64,000 nucleotides of DNA, from assembly GCF_900095265.1 (NCBI RefSeq), contig NZ_LT607658.1, positions 190,650 to 254,649 of the forward strand, given 5' to 3'. The DNA comes from Janthinobacterium sp. UMAB-56. Lineage in GTDB: Bacteria > Pseudomonadota > Gammaproteobacteria > Burkholderiales > Burkholderiaceae_D. Shown in pieces: positions 8,669 to 16,192 of this stretch (its first letter is position 1; each line of letters starts with the position of its first letter). The notes beneath the pieces were generated by a model that searched no databases, had not been told where the DNA came from, and saw only the letters and a list, made by a program, of their open reading frames with translations. A program made the translations under genes and the position numbers.

Positions 8669-9720
8669 TCGCCCTCCGTTTTCTTAGCCCGGTCCAGGCG
8701 TTCGATCTCGGCGACCAAGAGCGCTGCGGCTTTAACGAGTTCCTGCCGTCGATCGCAGGGCTTTGGTGGTCCCCAGTCGGCAGGGATGATCGCTTGGCCC
8801 CAGGTCATGCCGTAGCCGGTTTCCTCTGCCGGCCAATCGCGGGCGGCTGGCGGCATAGCGTAGAACGTGGCGTAAGCAGCGATCTCGTCGTTTTGATGCA
8901 CATCATCGTGTTCCAGGTCGTAGCCTTCCGACTTGATCTGCCGATCGCGCTCAGCAATCACATCGCGCGTGGCGGCACTGGTTGGCGGCAGCTTGTCGGC
9001 ATACTCGATGATCGATGAGCGCAGCCATTCTGCGCCGCGATTGAAGCCGTCAGCATAGGCCGTAGCTGTCGTTTCCGTGTAGACCCAGCCGGTGACGCCA
9101 ATATTTACCAGATGCACTGCAGCCAGCGGCCCAACGCCCTTGTCCAGCACCAGGCGAGCAGGCATGCGGGCCATCATGGCCTTGCATACGCTTACTGGCT
9201 CCTCTAGCGGCGCGCCGTCGCGTATTGCGTCCAATAAAACACTGTGCCCCACGCTCACTTTAGGGGGCGCTGGGTGGGTGAAGAGTGGGACGAGGTCAGC
9301 AGTGTTGATGCCGGCTCGCGTGGCCCATTTGCTGGCACTGTCATAACTAGAAAACCATACGCGGACGATTCGATTGTCCGTGGCGAACACAGCAAACCCT
9401 ATGGCATCGTCTTGTTGGATGCGCGTTGGTGATACGCCGTTCGAGGAGTGGGCCTCTTCGATCAGCGCGCCGACGATCTCGGCCGGGCTGCGCTTGAACT
9501 GGAACTGTGGGCGGTATGCCTGGATCTCCTGCAGCAGCTCGGCGCCGAGGTTGGCCATGGCGGCCACCTGGTGCGGGCCGTTGGGCAGGAAGTCCAGGGT
9601 GGCGGTGTCGATGGTGATCGATGCAGTTTGGCCGGCGCGCATTGCTTGCCAGTCCAGGCGTTCCTGCACTTCTACGGCATCGATGCGCTCAGCGCCGGCG
9701 GCTGTTTGGGGCGTATTCAT
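8665..9720 (-). CDS. conserved phage hypothetical protein
   Basis: 351 residues, no assigned function. The last ~90 residues (IAERDRQIKSEGYDLEHDD, then DWPAEE..WGQ, PADWGPPKP, RRQELVKAAALLVAEIERLDR) match a pattern I know from many phage proteins of unknown role, found in early regions as a C-terminal module on varied N-termini. The N-terminal part is unrelated and mixed alpha/beta. Coupled by ATGA to the gene upstream (9717-9720). Confidence 0.65.
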   Translation of the reverse strand: MNTPQTAAGAERIDAVEVQERLDWQAMRAGQTASITIDTATLDFLPNGPHQVAAMANLGAELLQEIQAYRPQFQFKRSPAEIVGALIEEAHSSNGVSPTRIQQDDAIGFAVFATDNRIVRVWFSSYDSASKWATRAGINTADLVPLFTHPAPPKVSVGHSVLLDAIRDGAPLEEPVSVCKAMMARMPARLVLDKGVGPLAAVHLVNIGVTGWVYTETTATAYADGFNRGAEWLRSSIIEYADKLPPTSAATRDVIAERDRQIKSEGYDLEHDDVHQNDEIAAYATFYAMPPAARDWPAEETGYGMTWGQAIIPADWGPPKPCDRRQELVKAAALLVAEIERLDRAKKTEGE

Positions 9721-10466
9721 GCTGCAGCTCCTTGCGTCGATGGCAGGATCTGCAGGGCAGTTGCTGGCCGGCCTGGCGCTGGCGCGTAGCTCGTCGACGA
9801 GCAGGCGTCAAAACTGCTCATGTCCAGTTCATGCATCAGAAAGTGGTTGAACTCGATCAGGCCGCCATTCTCGATCTCATGGACGACGGCGGCAGCAAGT
9901 GCCACGGGCAGCGCCTGTTTGGGGTTGAGCACGAAGAAGCGGCGATCGCAGTTATCCGGGCTGAGTGCCTCGCGCGCGCCGGTCATGAAAACCACGTTGA
10001 GGCTGTTCGAAATGGCGATATCGGGCAGGCCGTGGCGATGGACCACAATGTTCGATGAGGTGATCAGGTTTTTCACGCAGGCGGTGTCTAGGTCCGAATT
10101 CTTGAGGTCTGACAGCCCGGCATAGCGCTTGCCGATGGCCCATGCGTTAAATGTTCGGCGTGGCAAGACGCCCCCAAGCTGCGCCTGGTTGCCATACATC
10201 GGACCGATGACTTGCTCGAAGAGCAGGTGGCCAGCGCCGTCTTTGTTAGTCGTGAGGATTGCCGTGCGCATCTTTGCGCCACGGTTGCGCAGCGGGTAGG
10301 CCAGCCAGCGTGCCAGCCAAAGGGCCTTTGCTTCGTCCTGATCGCACAGGTGCAGCAACAGCATGCGGATATGCGGCGCGGTGACGGTGGCCACCGGCGC
10401 TGCAGGCTGGACGAGCGAGCCGAGGAGGGTGCGGATGTTGGCGATGATGGCTGTAATGAATTTCAT
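9717..10466 (-). CDS. degenerate DUF5906/SF3 helicase-like protein
   Basis: 249 residues. Residues 50-180 follow the DUF5906 primase-helicase pattern (WLAYPLRNRGAKMRTA, FNAWAIGKRYAGLSDL, VKNLITSS, NVVFMTGAREALS, CDRRFFVL). The P-loop is ruined: where GxxGxGK[ST] is expected it reads N-K-D-G-A-G-H-L (74-81), so the catalytic Lys and Ser are lost. The primase half is absent. It probably does not hydrolyse ATP and may have been kept as a regulator or decoy; it could also be decaying. The real replicative helicase is the 844-residue protein at 16189. Confidence 0.6.
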   Translation of the reverse strand: MKFITAIIANIRTLLGSLVQPAAPVATVTAPHIRMLLLHLCDQDEAKALWLARWLAYPLRNRGAKMRTAILTTNKDGAGHLLFEQVIGPMYGNQAQLGGVLPRRTFNAWAIGKRYAGLSDLKNSDLDTACVKNLITSSNIVVHRHGLPDIAISNSLNVVFMTGAREALSPDNCDRRFFVLNPKQALPVALAAAVVHEIENGGLIEFNHFLMHELDMSSFDACSSTSYAPAPGRPATALQILPSTQGAAA

Positions 10467-10488
10467 GATTGCTCCGTTTTAGTGGTGG

Positions 10489-12663
10489 TTATTGAGGGGC
10501 TGCTTCGGTATCAGGCGTGGGCGTTGTGGTGCCGGCGGCCGGGGATTTGGGCCATGGCCATGGATCTGGTTTGGCGGTGGTTTTTGGCTTGCGTACGCGC
10601 GGTGCTGGCGTCTTGATTTCTGGTTCCGGCTGGTCGACCGCAGCTACTGCAGGCGCCTCGATCTCGGCTACTTCTACGCTTGAGGACAGGCCGATTTGGT
10701 CTGCCAGGTTGGCAGCGTCCTCGTCGTCGGACTCTTCCTGCGCCACGTGGGCCGCGCCTGGTGTGCTTGCTTCTCCGGCGCGCAGCCAGACTTGACCTGG
10801 TGCGTAATTCCAGCCAAGGGCTTTCGCGGCCCGATCGAGGGAATAGACCAAGAGCGGCCGCTCGGCGAGAATAAATTTACTGAGGTCATTTAGGCGGTCT
10901 GGTGCGTTGGCGATGAGGTCACTCAACTGGTGCTCCTGCAGATCCTCAAACGCGATCGACGCCATTTCCAGCTGCAGGCGTACGGCATCAGGGTCTATGC
11001 CTTCATGCCTGGCCATGGCATGTATTGCGGCCTGCTGGTTTTCGAGGTCTTCGTTATCCCAGCCATTGGTAATCAGGCTGTCGCCTAGCAGCAGGTCGAC
11101 CAGTAGCAACTGCAAATCGGACAGGCCAGCCTGATCGATATAGGCGTGAATGCTCTCGGTGCTGGAGGTGTCAAACGTGTATACGCCGGCGAGAGCCTCG
11201 TCTGGCAGATCGCGGTCAATCAGCACCAGTTTGGTAAATTCGCGCAGCGAGGCCAGTGAGAAACCGTTGGCGCCGCGTGCGCGCAGGCGCTTGTAAAGCT
11301 CGATGCGGTACGCCTCTTCCTGTTCGGCTTTTTTCTCTTCCGCGCGTGCGATTTCCCGTTGCTTTTCGGCGGCCGCTTGCTTTTCCGGTGTATGTGCAGC
11401 GGCCTCCTTTTTTGCTTCTGCGGCGCGGAGTGCCGACATGCGCGCGTCATAGACTTCTTTTGTTTCGCACGCGCCGGCATCTTCCAAGAGTTTCTGGATG
11501 GTCGCCTTATCGTAAAAGGGGGTCAACAGGCCCTTCTCGTCCTTCACGTACCACGCTGGCTCGGGCAGCAGACCGCTCTCAAGGAATTTCTCTGTATTGC
11601 CTTCATTTTTTGTGCTGGGCGCGTTGCGTTCGAAGACCCACAACGGCGACGCCAGCGCTACAAACTGGCTGCTGGTTCTATATTCATTCTGGCGTCTTTT
11701 TGTCGCCCCATCCTCGCCTTCGTAGACAGGCACGCCGCCTTGGGATGCTGCTGCAATGGCTAATGCATCGTGCGCCTGGCGCTTTTCGGCGTAGCACGCC
11801 GGATCTGTGCAGACGTCTGCACTTTTGATGTCAGTGAATACGTCCGGCTGGTTACCTGTTTTCTTGGGGCACTTGGTACAGGCGCCGGCAAGAGGCAGTA
11901 AGGCGGCATCGCTGAGCTTAAACAGCGCGCGGGTCAGGTCGACCATATAGCGGGTCTGGATATGCTGTAACGCCGCGCGGTACGACATCGGCTCGCCAGT
12001 GCGCTGATCTGGCGCGCTGATCTCGGACAGCGCCTTGATCTGCAGGGCAGGGACAGGTACGCGTGCGATCAGCAGCGCTGTCGAGGCGGAAATCGCGTCA
12101 TCGAGGAACTTCTCGCGCACCTCGGTCGTCAGTGCGCACAACTTCAGGCGGGCATAAATATAGGAGCGTGATACTTCCAGTTTTACGACCAGCTGGTCGG
12201 CCGTGTATCCGGCCTGCAGCATGAGTTCCTGGAACCCTTCCGCCTCTTCCATCGGGTGCGGGTCTTCTCGCTGCAGGTTCTCCAGGATCTGTATTTCGCG
12301 CGCCTGGCTATCGGTCAGGTTGCGGGTAATGGTCGACACGACGTCCAGCGCGGCGATGCCGGCAGCGCGCCAGCGGCGTTCGCCAGCGACGATCTCGAAC
12401 GGCTCGGGCGCTTCGGCGGTCGGCGTGACTGGTCGGATCAGGATCGGCTGGATGATGCCAACCTCTTTGATGTTCGCGGCCAGCTTCTGCAGTTTGACTT
12501 CGTCGAAGCGTTTGCGATTCGTGTAGCTGGGGCGGATATCTGCGCGGCGGGTGCTGCCGTACACAGGGCCGTCGACCAGCTCGTCGACGACGATGGTTTT
12601 CGCTTTGCGTGCCGGCGCGGTTTTCAGGCCCCCGATGGTGGGGATTACGAGGTCGCTACTCAT
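10489..12663 (-). CDS. ParB/RepB/Spo0J-family DNA-binding protein
   Basis: A 724-residue protein. The N-terminal ParB domain has RKRFDEVKLQKLAANIKEVG, IIQPILIRP, the CTP-binding motif GERRWRA and ENLQREDPHPMEEAEGF; an HTH follows (YTADQLVVKLEVSRSYIYARL). A Cys cluster (CTKCPKK ... CTDPACYAEK) resembles those of other large phage/plasmid ParB proteins. The middle is a charged coiled region (residues ~430-480) and the C-terminus is Pro/Lys-rich. The ATG at 12663 overlaps the upstream stop as ATGA; a TTG at 12702 is rejected. No ParA is present, so partition is unlikely; condensing, marking or regulating phage DNA is more plausible. A 16-bp palindrome inside the gene recurs twice elsewhere in the prophage. 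Confidence 0.85.
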   Translation of the reverse strand: MSSDLVIPTIGGLKTAPARKAKTIVVDELVDGPVYGSTRRADIRPSYTNRKRFDEVKLQKLAANIKEVGIIQPILIRPVTPTAEAPEPFEIVAGERRWRAAGIAALDVVSTITRNLTDSQAREIQILENLQREDPHPMEEAEGFQELMLQAGYTADQLVVKLEVSRSYIYARLKLCALTTEVREKFLDDAISASTALLIARVPVPALQIKALSEISAPDQRTGEPMSYRAALQHIQTRYMVDLTRALFKLSDAALLPLAGACTKCPKKTGNQPDVFTDIKSADVCTDPACYAEKRQAHDALAIAAASQGGVPVYEGEDGATKRRQNEYRTSSQFVALASPLWVFERNAPSTKNEGNTEKFLESGLLPEPAWYVKDEKGLLTPFYDKATIQKLLEDAGACETKEVYDARMSALRAAEAKKEAAAHTPEKQAAAEKQREIARAEEKKAEQEEAYRIELYKRLRARGANGFSLASLREFTKLVLIDRDLPDEALAGVYTFDTSSTESIHAYIDQAGLSDLQLLLVDLLLGDSLITNGWDNEDLENQQAAIHAMARHEGIDPDAVRLQLEMASIAFEDLQEHQLSDLIANAPDRLNDLSKFILAERPLLVYSLDRAAKALGWNYAPGQVWLRAGEASTPGAAHVAQEESDDEDAANLADQIGLSSSVEVAEIEAPAVAAVDQPEPEIKTPAPRVRKPKTTAKPDPWPWPKSPAAGTTTPTPDTEAAPQ
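11807..11822. repeat. 16-bp palindrome, copy 1 (inside parB-like gene)
   Basis: GTGCAGACGTCTGCAC is a perfect palindrome. It also occurs at 20033 and 45798. Here it lies in the codons of the Cys cluster (SADVCTD) of the ParB-like protein. It may be the binding site of that protein; alternatively this copy could be a chance product of the coding sequence. Confidence 0.6.
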
Positions 12664-12914
12664 GGGTGGGCCTTGACGAATAATTTCCCTGATGGTCCGC
12701 AAAGGCCGGCAAAGTCGTTGTTGCTGCGGGCTTTAACGCAGACTATTGGCTGGTAGCCGTAAACAAGATCGATAAGCCGGACATCTGGCGACGTACACTG
12801 CGGAAAGCGTCGTGCTGGGGAGGTGGCGAAGTGCAAGCAATCCTTGCAAAACACCGGCTCTGCTGCTGGTGGCATCGGTGGCCGTGCCAGTGGCATATCG
12901 GCTTTGAGTTCCAT
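12660..12914 (-). CDS. small phage protein with Cys pairs
   Basis: 84 residues from the ATG at 12914, which has GGAG six bases upstream; the long upstream frame is not supported. It has CKDCLHF, then CTSP, VCVK and CGPSG, a pattern fitting a small zinc-binding fold. It is coupled by ATGA to the parB-like gene downstream, so it is probably co-expressed with it. Function unknown. Confidence 0.6.
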   Translation of the reverse strand: MELKADMPLARPPMPPAAEPVFCKDCLHFATSPARRFPQCTSPDVRLIDLVYGYQPIVCVKARSNNDFAGLCGPSGKLFVKAHP

Positions 12915-12946
12915 ATAAATCTCCAGTGATGGGCATTCGCCCTTTG

Positions 12947-13150
12947 TTACTTCTTGATGAAATCGAATGGGGCGCTGTTGCCGATCGGGAGCAGTTCGTT
13001 TCCCTCGGCCAGCTGCGCGGCCAGGGCGTTTTTCGCCTGGCGTGGTGACATGGGTTTTCCGTCCGGGTGCGCGAATCCGCGCAGTTCGTGCAGTGGCCTG
13101 GCCAGCACGCTGCGGACGTCGATCGCCAGGTGGACGAGCGGGGCGGTCAT
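12947..13150 (-). CDS. small phage hypothetical protein
   Basis: 67 residues with no recognised domain. It overlaps the upstream gene by ATGA (13147-13150), supporting the start and showing it is part of the leftward operon. GFAHPDGKPMSPRQAKNALA could be a short DNA- or protein-contact helix. Function unknown. Confidence 0.55.
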   Translation of the reverse strand: MTAPLVHLAIDVRSVLARPLHELRGFAHPDGKPMSPRQAKNALAAQLAEGNELLPIGNSAPFDFIKK

Positions 13151-13464
13151 GCCGGCACCCGGGGCAGTGGCACGGCCAGGCGCACGCCGGCGCCGGATGG
13201 CACGACGACGTCGAGCAGCCAGACGGTGTGCTGCGGCTGTGGCTGCGCTTTGGCGATGACAGGGGGCTCGATGCGGTATCCGCGTGCGCGCATGACATCG
13301 AGCACGCGCAGGATGTCGATGCTGCGGCCGCCGTCGGATGACAGGTCGGCCGGCGCGCAGCGGATCGAGGTGGCCAGGTGCTGCAGGCGCGCCAATGCGG
13401 TGGCCGCGGCGAGTGCCTGGCTGAGGTGCTGATCGTGTGCCAGCGACTTGGTGGCGGTTTTCAT
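13147..13464 (-). CDS. small phage hypothetical protein
   Basis: 105 residues from the ATG at 13464 that overlaps the upstream stop (ATGA, 13461-13464). The N-terminal half is helical (LSQALAAATALARLQHLAT), the C-terminal half beta-rich. I do not recognise it. The open frame to 13692 runs through two other coupled genes, so the longer start is rejected. Confidence 0.5.
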   Translation of the reverse strand: MKTATKSLAHDQHLSQALAAATALARLQHLATSIRCAPADLSSDGGRSIDILRVLDVMRARGYRIEPPVIAKAQPQPQHTVWLLDVVVPSGAGVRLAVPLPRVPA

Positions 13465-13622
13465 CGCGGGGCCTTGAACGGCTGGACGGAAACCAGGCAG
13501 ATGCCGAAGCGGTCGATCATCGACATGGCCACAGGGGCAGCATCGGCGCCAATGGCGGACAGTGGCCGGCCTTCGCCGGGCAGCTGGCCGGGCAGGCGGA
13601 TGATGACGTTGAAGGCGCTCAT
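13461..13622 (-). CDS. very small phage hypothetical protein
   Basis: 53 residues (MSAFNVIIRLPG...). The ATG at 13622 overlaps the stop of the upstream gene (ATGA, 13619-13622). The chain of ATGA junctions from 13.6 to 12.66 kb is the main evidence that these small frames are real. Possibly one compact beta-alpha fold; no function assigned. Confidence 0.5.
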   Translation of the reverse strand: MSAFNVIIRLPGQLPGEGRPLSAIGADAAPVAMSMIDRFGICLVSVQPFKAPR

Positions 13623-13867
13623 GCCAATTGCGCCTTTTCCCATGCTTGCCTGTAAATTGCCTTGCCCTCGTTCTCGCCGGCATAAAACGCATCGCGTTCA
13701 GCCGTTCCGGACGGGTACGGTACCGCGATTGTTTTGTTCTCGATTACACGAGCAAGGTGGGCCCGGGCGCCAGCTTTGTATGCGGCGCTGCGCGGATCGC
13801 GTGGGCGGTCAAATGCGGCTGCCATGAGGCTGTCGACCGTGGTTGCTGCTGGTTCGAGGTTTTCCAT
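13619..13867 (-). CDS. small phage protein, weak ribosome-modulation-factor-like pattern
   Basis: 82 residues, first gene of the leftward operon, with GGAG nine bases before the ATG at 13867. AYKAGARAHLA, PYPSGTAERDAFYAGENEGK faintly resembles the RMF/CrpP-type pattern (paired helices, central Pro-Tyr-Pro, Gly-x-x-x-Gly) often seen in phage early genes. The similarity is too weak to name a function. Being first after the operator-controlled promoter, it is expected early after induction. Confidence 0.6.
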   Translation of the reverse strand: MENLEPAATTVDSLMAAAFDRPRDPRSAAYKAGARAHLARVIENKTIAVPYPSGTAERDAFYAGENEGKAIYRQAWEKAQLA

Positions 13868-13909
13868 CGTCTTTGCTCCATCGTTGTGGTTGCTACTTCG
13901 ATGGTGGCA

Positions 13910-13951
13910 AGTATAGGTCAACTATACTTTTAATGTAAAGAAAAACTATAC
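13910..13951 (-). promoter_or_regulatory. leftward early promoter PL with two repressor operators
   Basis: On the minus strand TTTACA (13934-13939), an 18-base spacer and TATACT (13910-13915) form a good sigma70 promoter. Operators GTATAG-N5-CTATAC (13911-13927, perfect) and GTAAAG-N5-CTATAC (13935-13951) cover the -10 and -35, with starts 24 bp apart. The same operator type is found at PR, so the CI-like repressor should silence both. Confidence 0.8.
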
Positions 13952-14000
13952 ATTATGGTTTTTATGTTTTGGACGACGTGATTGGCTGCTTGATGGACGT

Positions 14001-14026
14001 AAAAAAGGCTCGCGCTGGGCGAGCCT
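14001..14026 (-). terminator. terminator of the CI-like repressor gene
   Basis: AGGCTCG (14006-14012) pairs with CGAGCCT (14020-14026); on the minus strand the stem is followed by a T-run (14001-14006). It lies 25 bp past the repressor stop and insulates it from PL. Confidence 0.8.
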
Positions 14027-14050
14027 GTATCGGGCAAAAGGAGTGGATGT

Positions 14051-14773
14051 TTAGCGTCTGCGGGTTTTCCTTCGTAGTTCCGCCAGAACGCCAATTATTG
14101 TGAGTGGCACTTCGTCGCTTCTCACTGTAGGGTAGTTTTCGTTAATTGGAACCAATTCAAATATGTCGTTACCTTGAGCGTTTGTGCCACGCAGTCGGTA
14201 CTTTTTGAAGGTCGCTTCCTGCTTACCATTTTTGGCGGCAACGCAATCTCCAGGGCGCGGTTCCCATTCTGGCTCGATGATAACGATGTCCCCTGGTAAG
14301 TAATCGGGAGACATCGAATCACCTTCAATTTCTAGAGCAAATACCCACCGAGAGTAGCCCTCATCAACGTAAATCGTGGCTGACCCGTCGCCTGGTGCGT
14401 ATGGCGCAACAATTTCTTTTAACGCTCCAGCCTGAATGGATGATATGACTGGTATTGCCCGAGACCCAAGCTTTGCTGCCTTAGCGTTCTGGTCAAATGG
14501 GGCGGTGCTTACTAGCGATAGATGGGATGGCTCCGTCGACATGCCCTGGCGAATTTCATCAGGTAGCGACTGCGCGGTGATCTTGGCGATCGCTAGCAGT
14601 TGGCGCAAGTTGGGGCTGTGTTTACCTGTCTCCCAGTGAGAAATATTTGCCTTACTGTGCCCACGCTCGGACCCGAGCAGCAGCGCCATTTTTGCGCCTA
14701 GATCAGCTCCCGACATGCCTGCCGTGGCTCTTGCTGTCCGCACCCATTTAGCTATTACGTCTTTAATTTCCAT
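14051..14773 (-). CDS. CI-like lysogeny repressor, S24/LexA-type autoprotease
   Basis: 240 residues. An N-terminal XRE-type HTH (residues ~10-75: GMSGADLGAKMALLLGSERGHSKANISHWETG) should bind the GTATAG-N5-CTATAC operators. The C-terminal S24 domain has an Ala-Gly cleavage site (SSIQAGALKE), the Ser in IEGDSMSPDYLPGD and the Lys in ATFKKYRL, so RecA-stimulated self-cleavage and SOS induction are likely. I use the ATG at 14773; upstream in-frame codons would run through the operators. It is divergent from the Cro-like gene and has its own terminator. Confidence 0.93.
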   Translation of the reverse strand: MEIKDVIAKWVRTARATAGMSGADLGAKMALLLGSERGHSKANISHWETGKHSPNLRQLLAIAKITAQSLPDEIRQGMSTEPSHLSLVSTAPFDQNAKAAKLGSRAIPVISSIQAGALKEIVAPYAPGDGSATIYVDEGYSRWVFALEIEGDSMSPDYLPGDIVIIEPEWEPRPGDCVAAKNGKQEATFKKYRLRGTNAQGNDIFELVPINENYPTVRSDEVPLTIIGVLAELRRKTRRR

Positions 14774-14782
14774 TCCGCCATC

Positions 14783-14847
14783 GTATAGGTTCTCTTTACC
14801 AATAAGGTATAGAAGCGCTTGACGCAAATGTATAGAATACCTATACT
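14783..14847 (+). promoter_or_regulatory. rightward early promoter PR with three operators
   Basis: TTGACG (14819-14824), a 17-base spacer and TATACT (14842-14847) form PR. Three operators of the type GTATAG-N5-CTATAC lie at 14783-14799 (right half CTTTAC), 14807-14823 (right half CTTGAC) and 14830-14846 (perfect), 24 and 23 bp apart. They overlap the PR -35 and -10 and the region expected to hold the repressor's own promoter, as in a lambda OR1-OR3 arrangement. Confidence 0.85.
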
Positions 14848-14867
14848 CAAGCGAATTCATCTACCGG

Positions 14868-15230
14868 ATGCAAAAAATGACACCAGAAAAAGCACTTGAA
14901 AACGCGATAGCGTTAGCCGGCTCTATGCAAGCGCTGGCTGATCACCTCGGGGTGACTAAAGGCGCTGTGAGCCAGTGGAAGCTTCCTGGTCGGCAGATCC
15001 CGGCAAAGCACTGCCGGTCAATTGAAAGCATGACTGGAGGTACATCGCGTTGTGTGGATCTGCGTCCAGACTTGTTCGCTTTGAGCCTGCCGGCTGCCCC
15101 CACTCATCGCGCTACTGATTTGATTCCCATACCGGGCCACGCGGGGCGCCAATTGCCTTCTCCATCAAACATTCTCGATACGGTGCCAGAGCGTGCGGTC
15201 GTCGGAATTGATGGTCCAAACGGTTCGTAG
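14868..15230 (+). CDS. Cro-like / YdaS-type HTH regulator
   Basis: 120 residues; the first ~65 are a YdaS/Cro-type HTH (LAGSMQALADHLGVTKGAVSQWK ... IPAKHCRSIESMTGG). The tail is polar and Pro-rich. As the first gene from PR, opposite the repressor, it is the probable Cro that shuts off repressor synthesis. The start codon (14868, or 14877 in frame) is not fixed by a strong ribosome-binding site. Confidence 0.85.
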   Translation: MQKMTPEKALENAIALAGSMQALADHLGVTKGAVSQWKLPGRQIPAKHCRSIESMTGGTSRCVDLRPDLFALSLPAAPTHRATDLIPIPGHAGRQLPSPSNILDTVPERAVVGIDGPNGS

Positions 15231-15302
15231 GCACTTTTGTTTCATGCCGCAAGCGTAGCTAGATTGCTTGCGAACAACAACCACCATGTAGAAGGAAATG
15301 TT

Positions 15303-15770
15303 GTGAAAATCAAAAAAGCGTACCTTGGCATGATCAAGGCTTTCCCTGGCGGATGGGATGCAATTTCAGCTGCGTTGGGCATGAGCCGCAATGGCCTGGA
15401 AAACCGCGTCTACGAACGCAAGGGCCAGGGGGTGACGGTCGACACGGCCCTGCAGCTGCAGGCGTTCTCTGGCACTACGTTATTTGCCGAGGCGGTGGCC
15501 GCATCGAGCGGTGGGGCATTCGTCAAATTGCCGGCAGACCTATCGGACGGCAATGAAGTGCTGGCCAAGAAGTTTCGCGACATATACGTCCGCTTGGGGA
15601 TCTTCGCCGCCCACTTCGAAGAGGCGACTGCAGACGAGGTGATTGATGCGCGTGAGCGCGCCTGCCTCGATGCCGATATGGATGGCTTGCAGCGGGGTCT
15701 GTCCGAGCTGATGGCGTTGACCATTCGCGTGTATTGCTTGCCTGACGGTGGTCAGGATGGTGCGGCATGA
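15303..15770 (+). CDS. CII-position / YmfL-like phage regulator
   Basis: 155 residues from a GTG at 15303 preceded by GAAGGA; the frame extends back to 15237 without a better start. YLGMIKAFPGGWDAISAALGMSRNGLENRVYERKG follows the YmfL pattern, an HTH family that takes the CII position in many prophages. The C-terminal half is helical. It probably regulates the lysis-lysogeny choice; direct evidence is lacking. Confidence 0.75.
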   Translation: MKIKKAYLGMIKAFPGGWDAISAALGMSRNGLENRVYERKGQGVTVDTALQLQAFSGTTLFAEAVAASSGGAFVKLPADLSDGNEVLAKKFRDIYVRLGIFAAHFEEATADEVIDARERACLDADMDGLQRGLSELMALTIRVYCLPDGGQDGAA

Positions 15771-16192
15771 GCGTATACCGTGTACCACGCGCCGGCACGC
15801 GCCCCGACATCGCCGTGCGCAAACTCCTGCAGCTGGGAGGCCGTGCTGATCTAAACGACTGGATGCGTGCCATCGGCTGGAGCGGCACCATCACCTCGTT
15901 CGAGCGCGATATCGTCAATTCGTTGACTCGCTGCCACGTGGTGCGCATGGAGGCCGGCCAGTACACCGTCACGCAGCGCGGCCGGGACTATGCCGGCCCG
16001 GTCGTTGGCGCCGCGACGTCGACGGCAGGGCAGGTTGCGGGGCCGCGCCACGCGCCATCTAAGGCGTTATTGTCGGATCGCCACAGTGCGCGTGCAGGCC
16101 TGGTGCGCGAGGGCGCGCTCGATTACGCACAGATCCCGTCCCGCTACGGTAGTCAGCGCGTTGCGCACAAGGCGAAGGTGCGTACCGCGTGA
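15767..16192 (+). CDS. phage early hypothetical protein
   Basis: 141 residues, ATGA-coupled to the gene before and GTGA-coupled to the primase-helicase after. The first ~80 residues (VRKLLQLGGRADLNDWMRAIGW, TRCHVVRMEAGQYTVTQRG) look like a winged-helix; the rest is basic and Ala-rich. It sits where lambda has replication or loader genes, so a role at the origin is possible but not shown. Confidence 0.65.
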   Translation: MSVYRVPRAGTRPDIAVRKLLQLGGRADLNDWMRAIGWSGTITSFERDIVNSLTRCHVVRMEAGQYTVTQRGRDYAGPVVGAATSTAGQVAGPRHAPSKALLSDRHSARAGLVREGALDYAQIPSRYGSQRVAHKAKVRTA

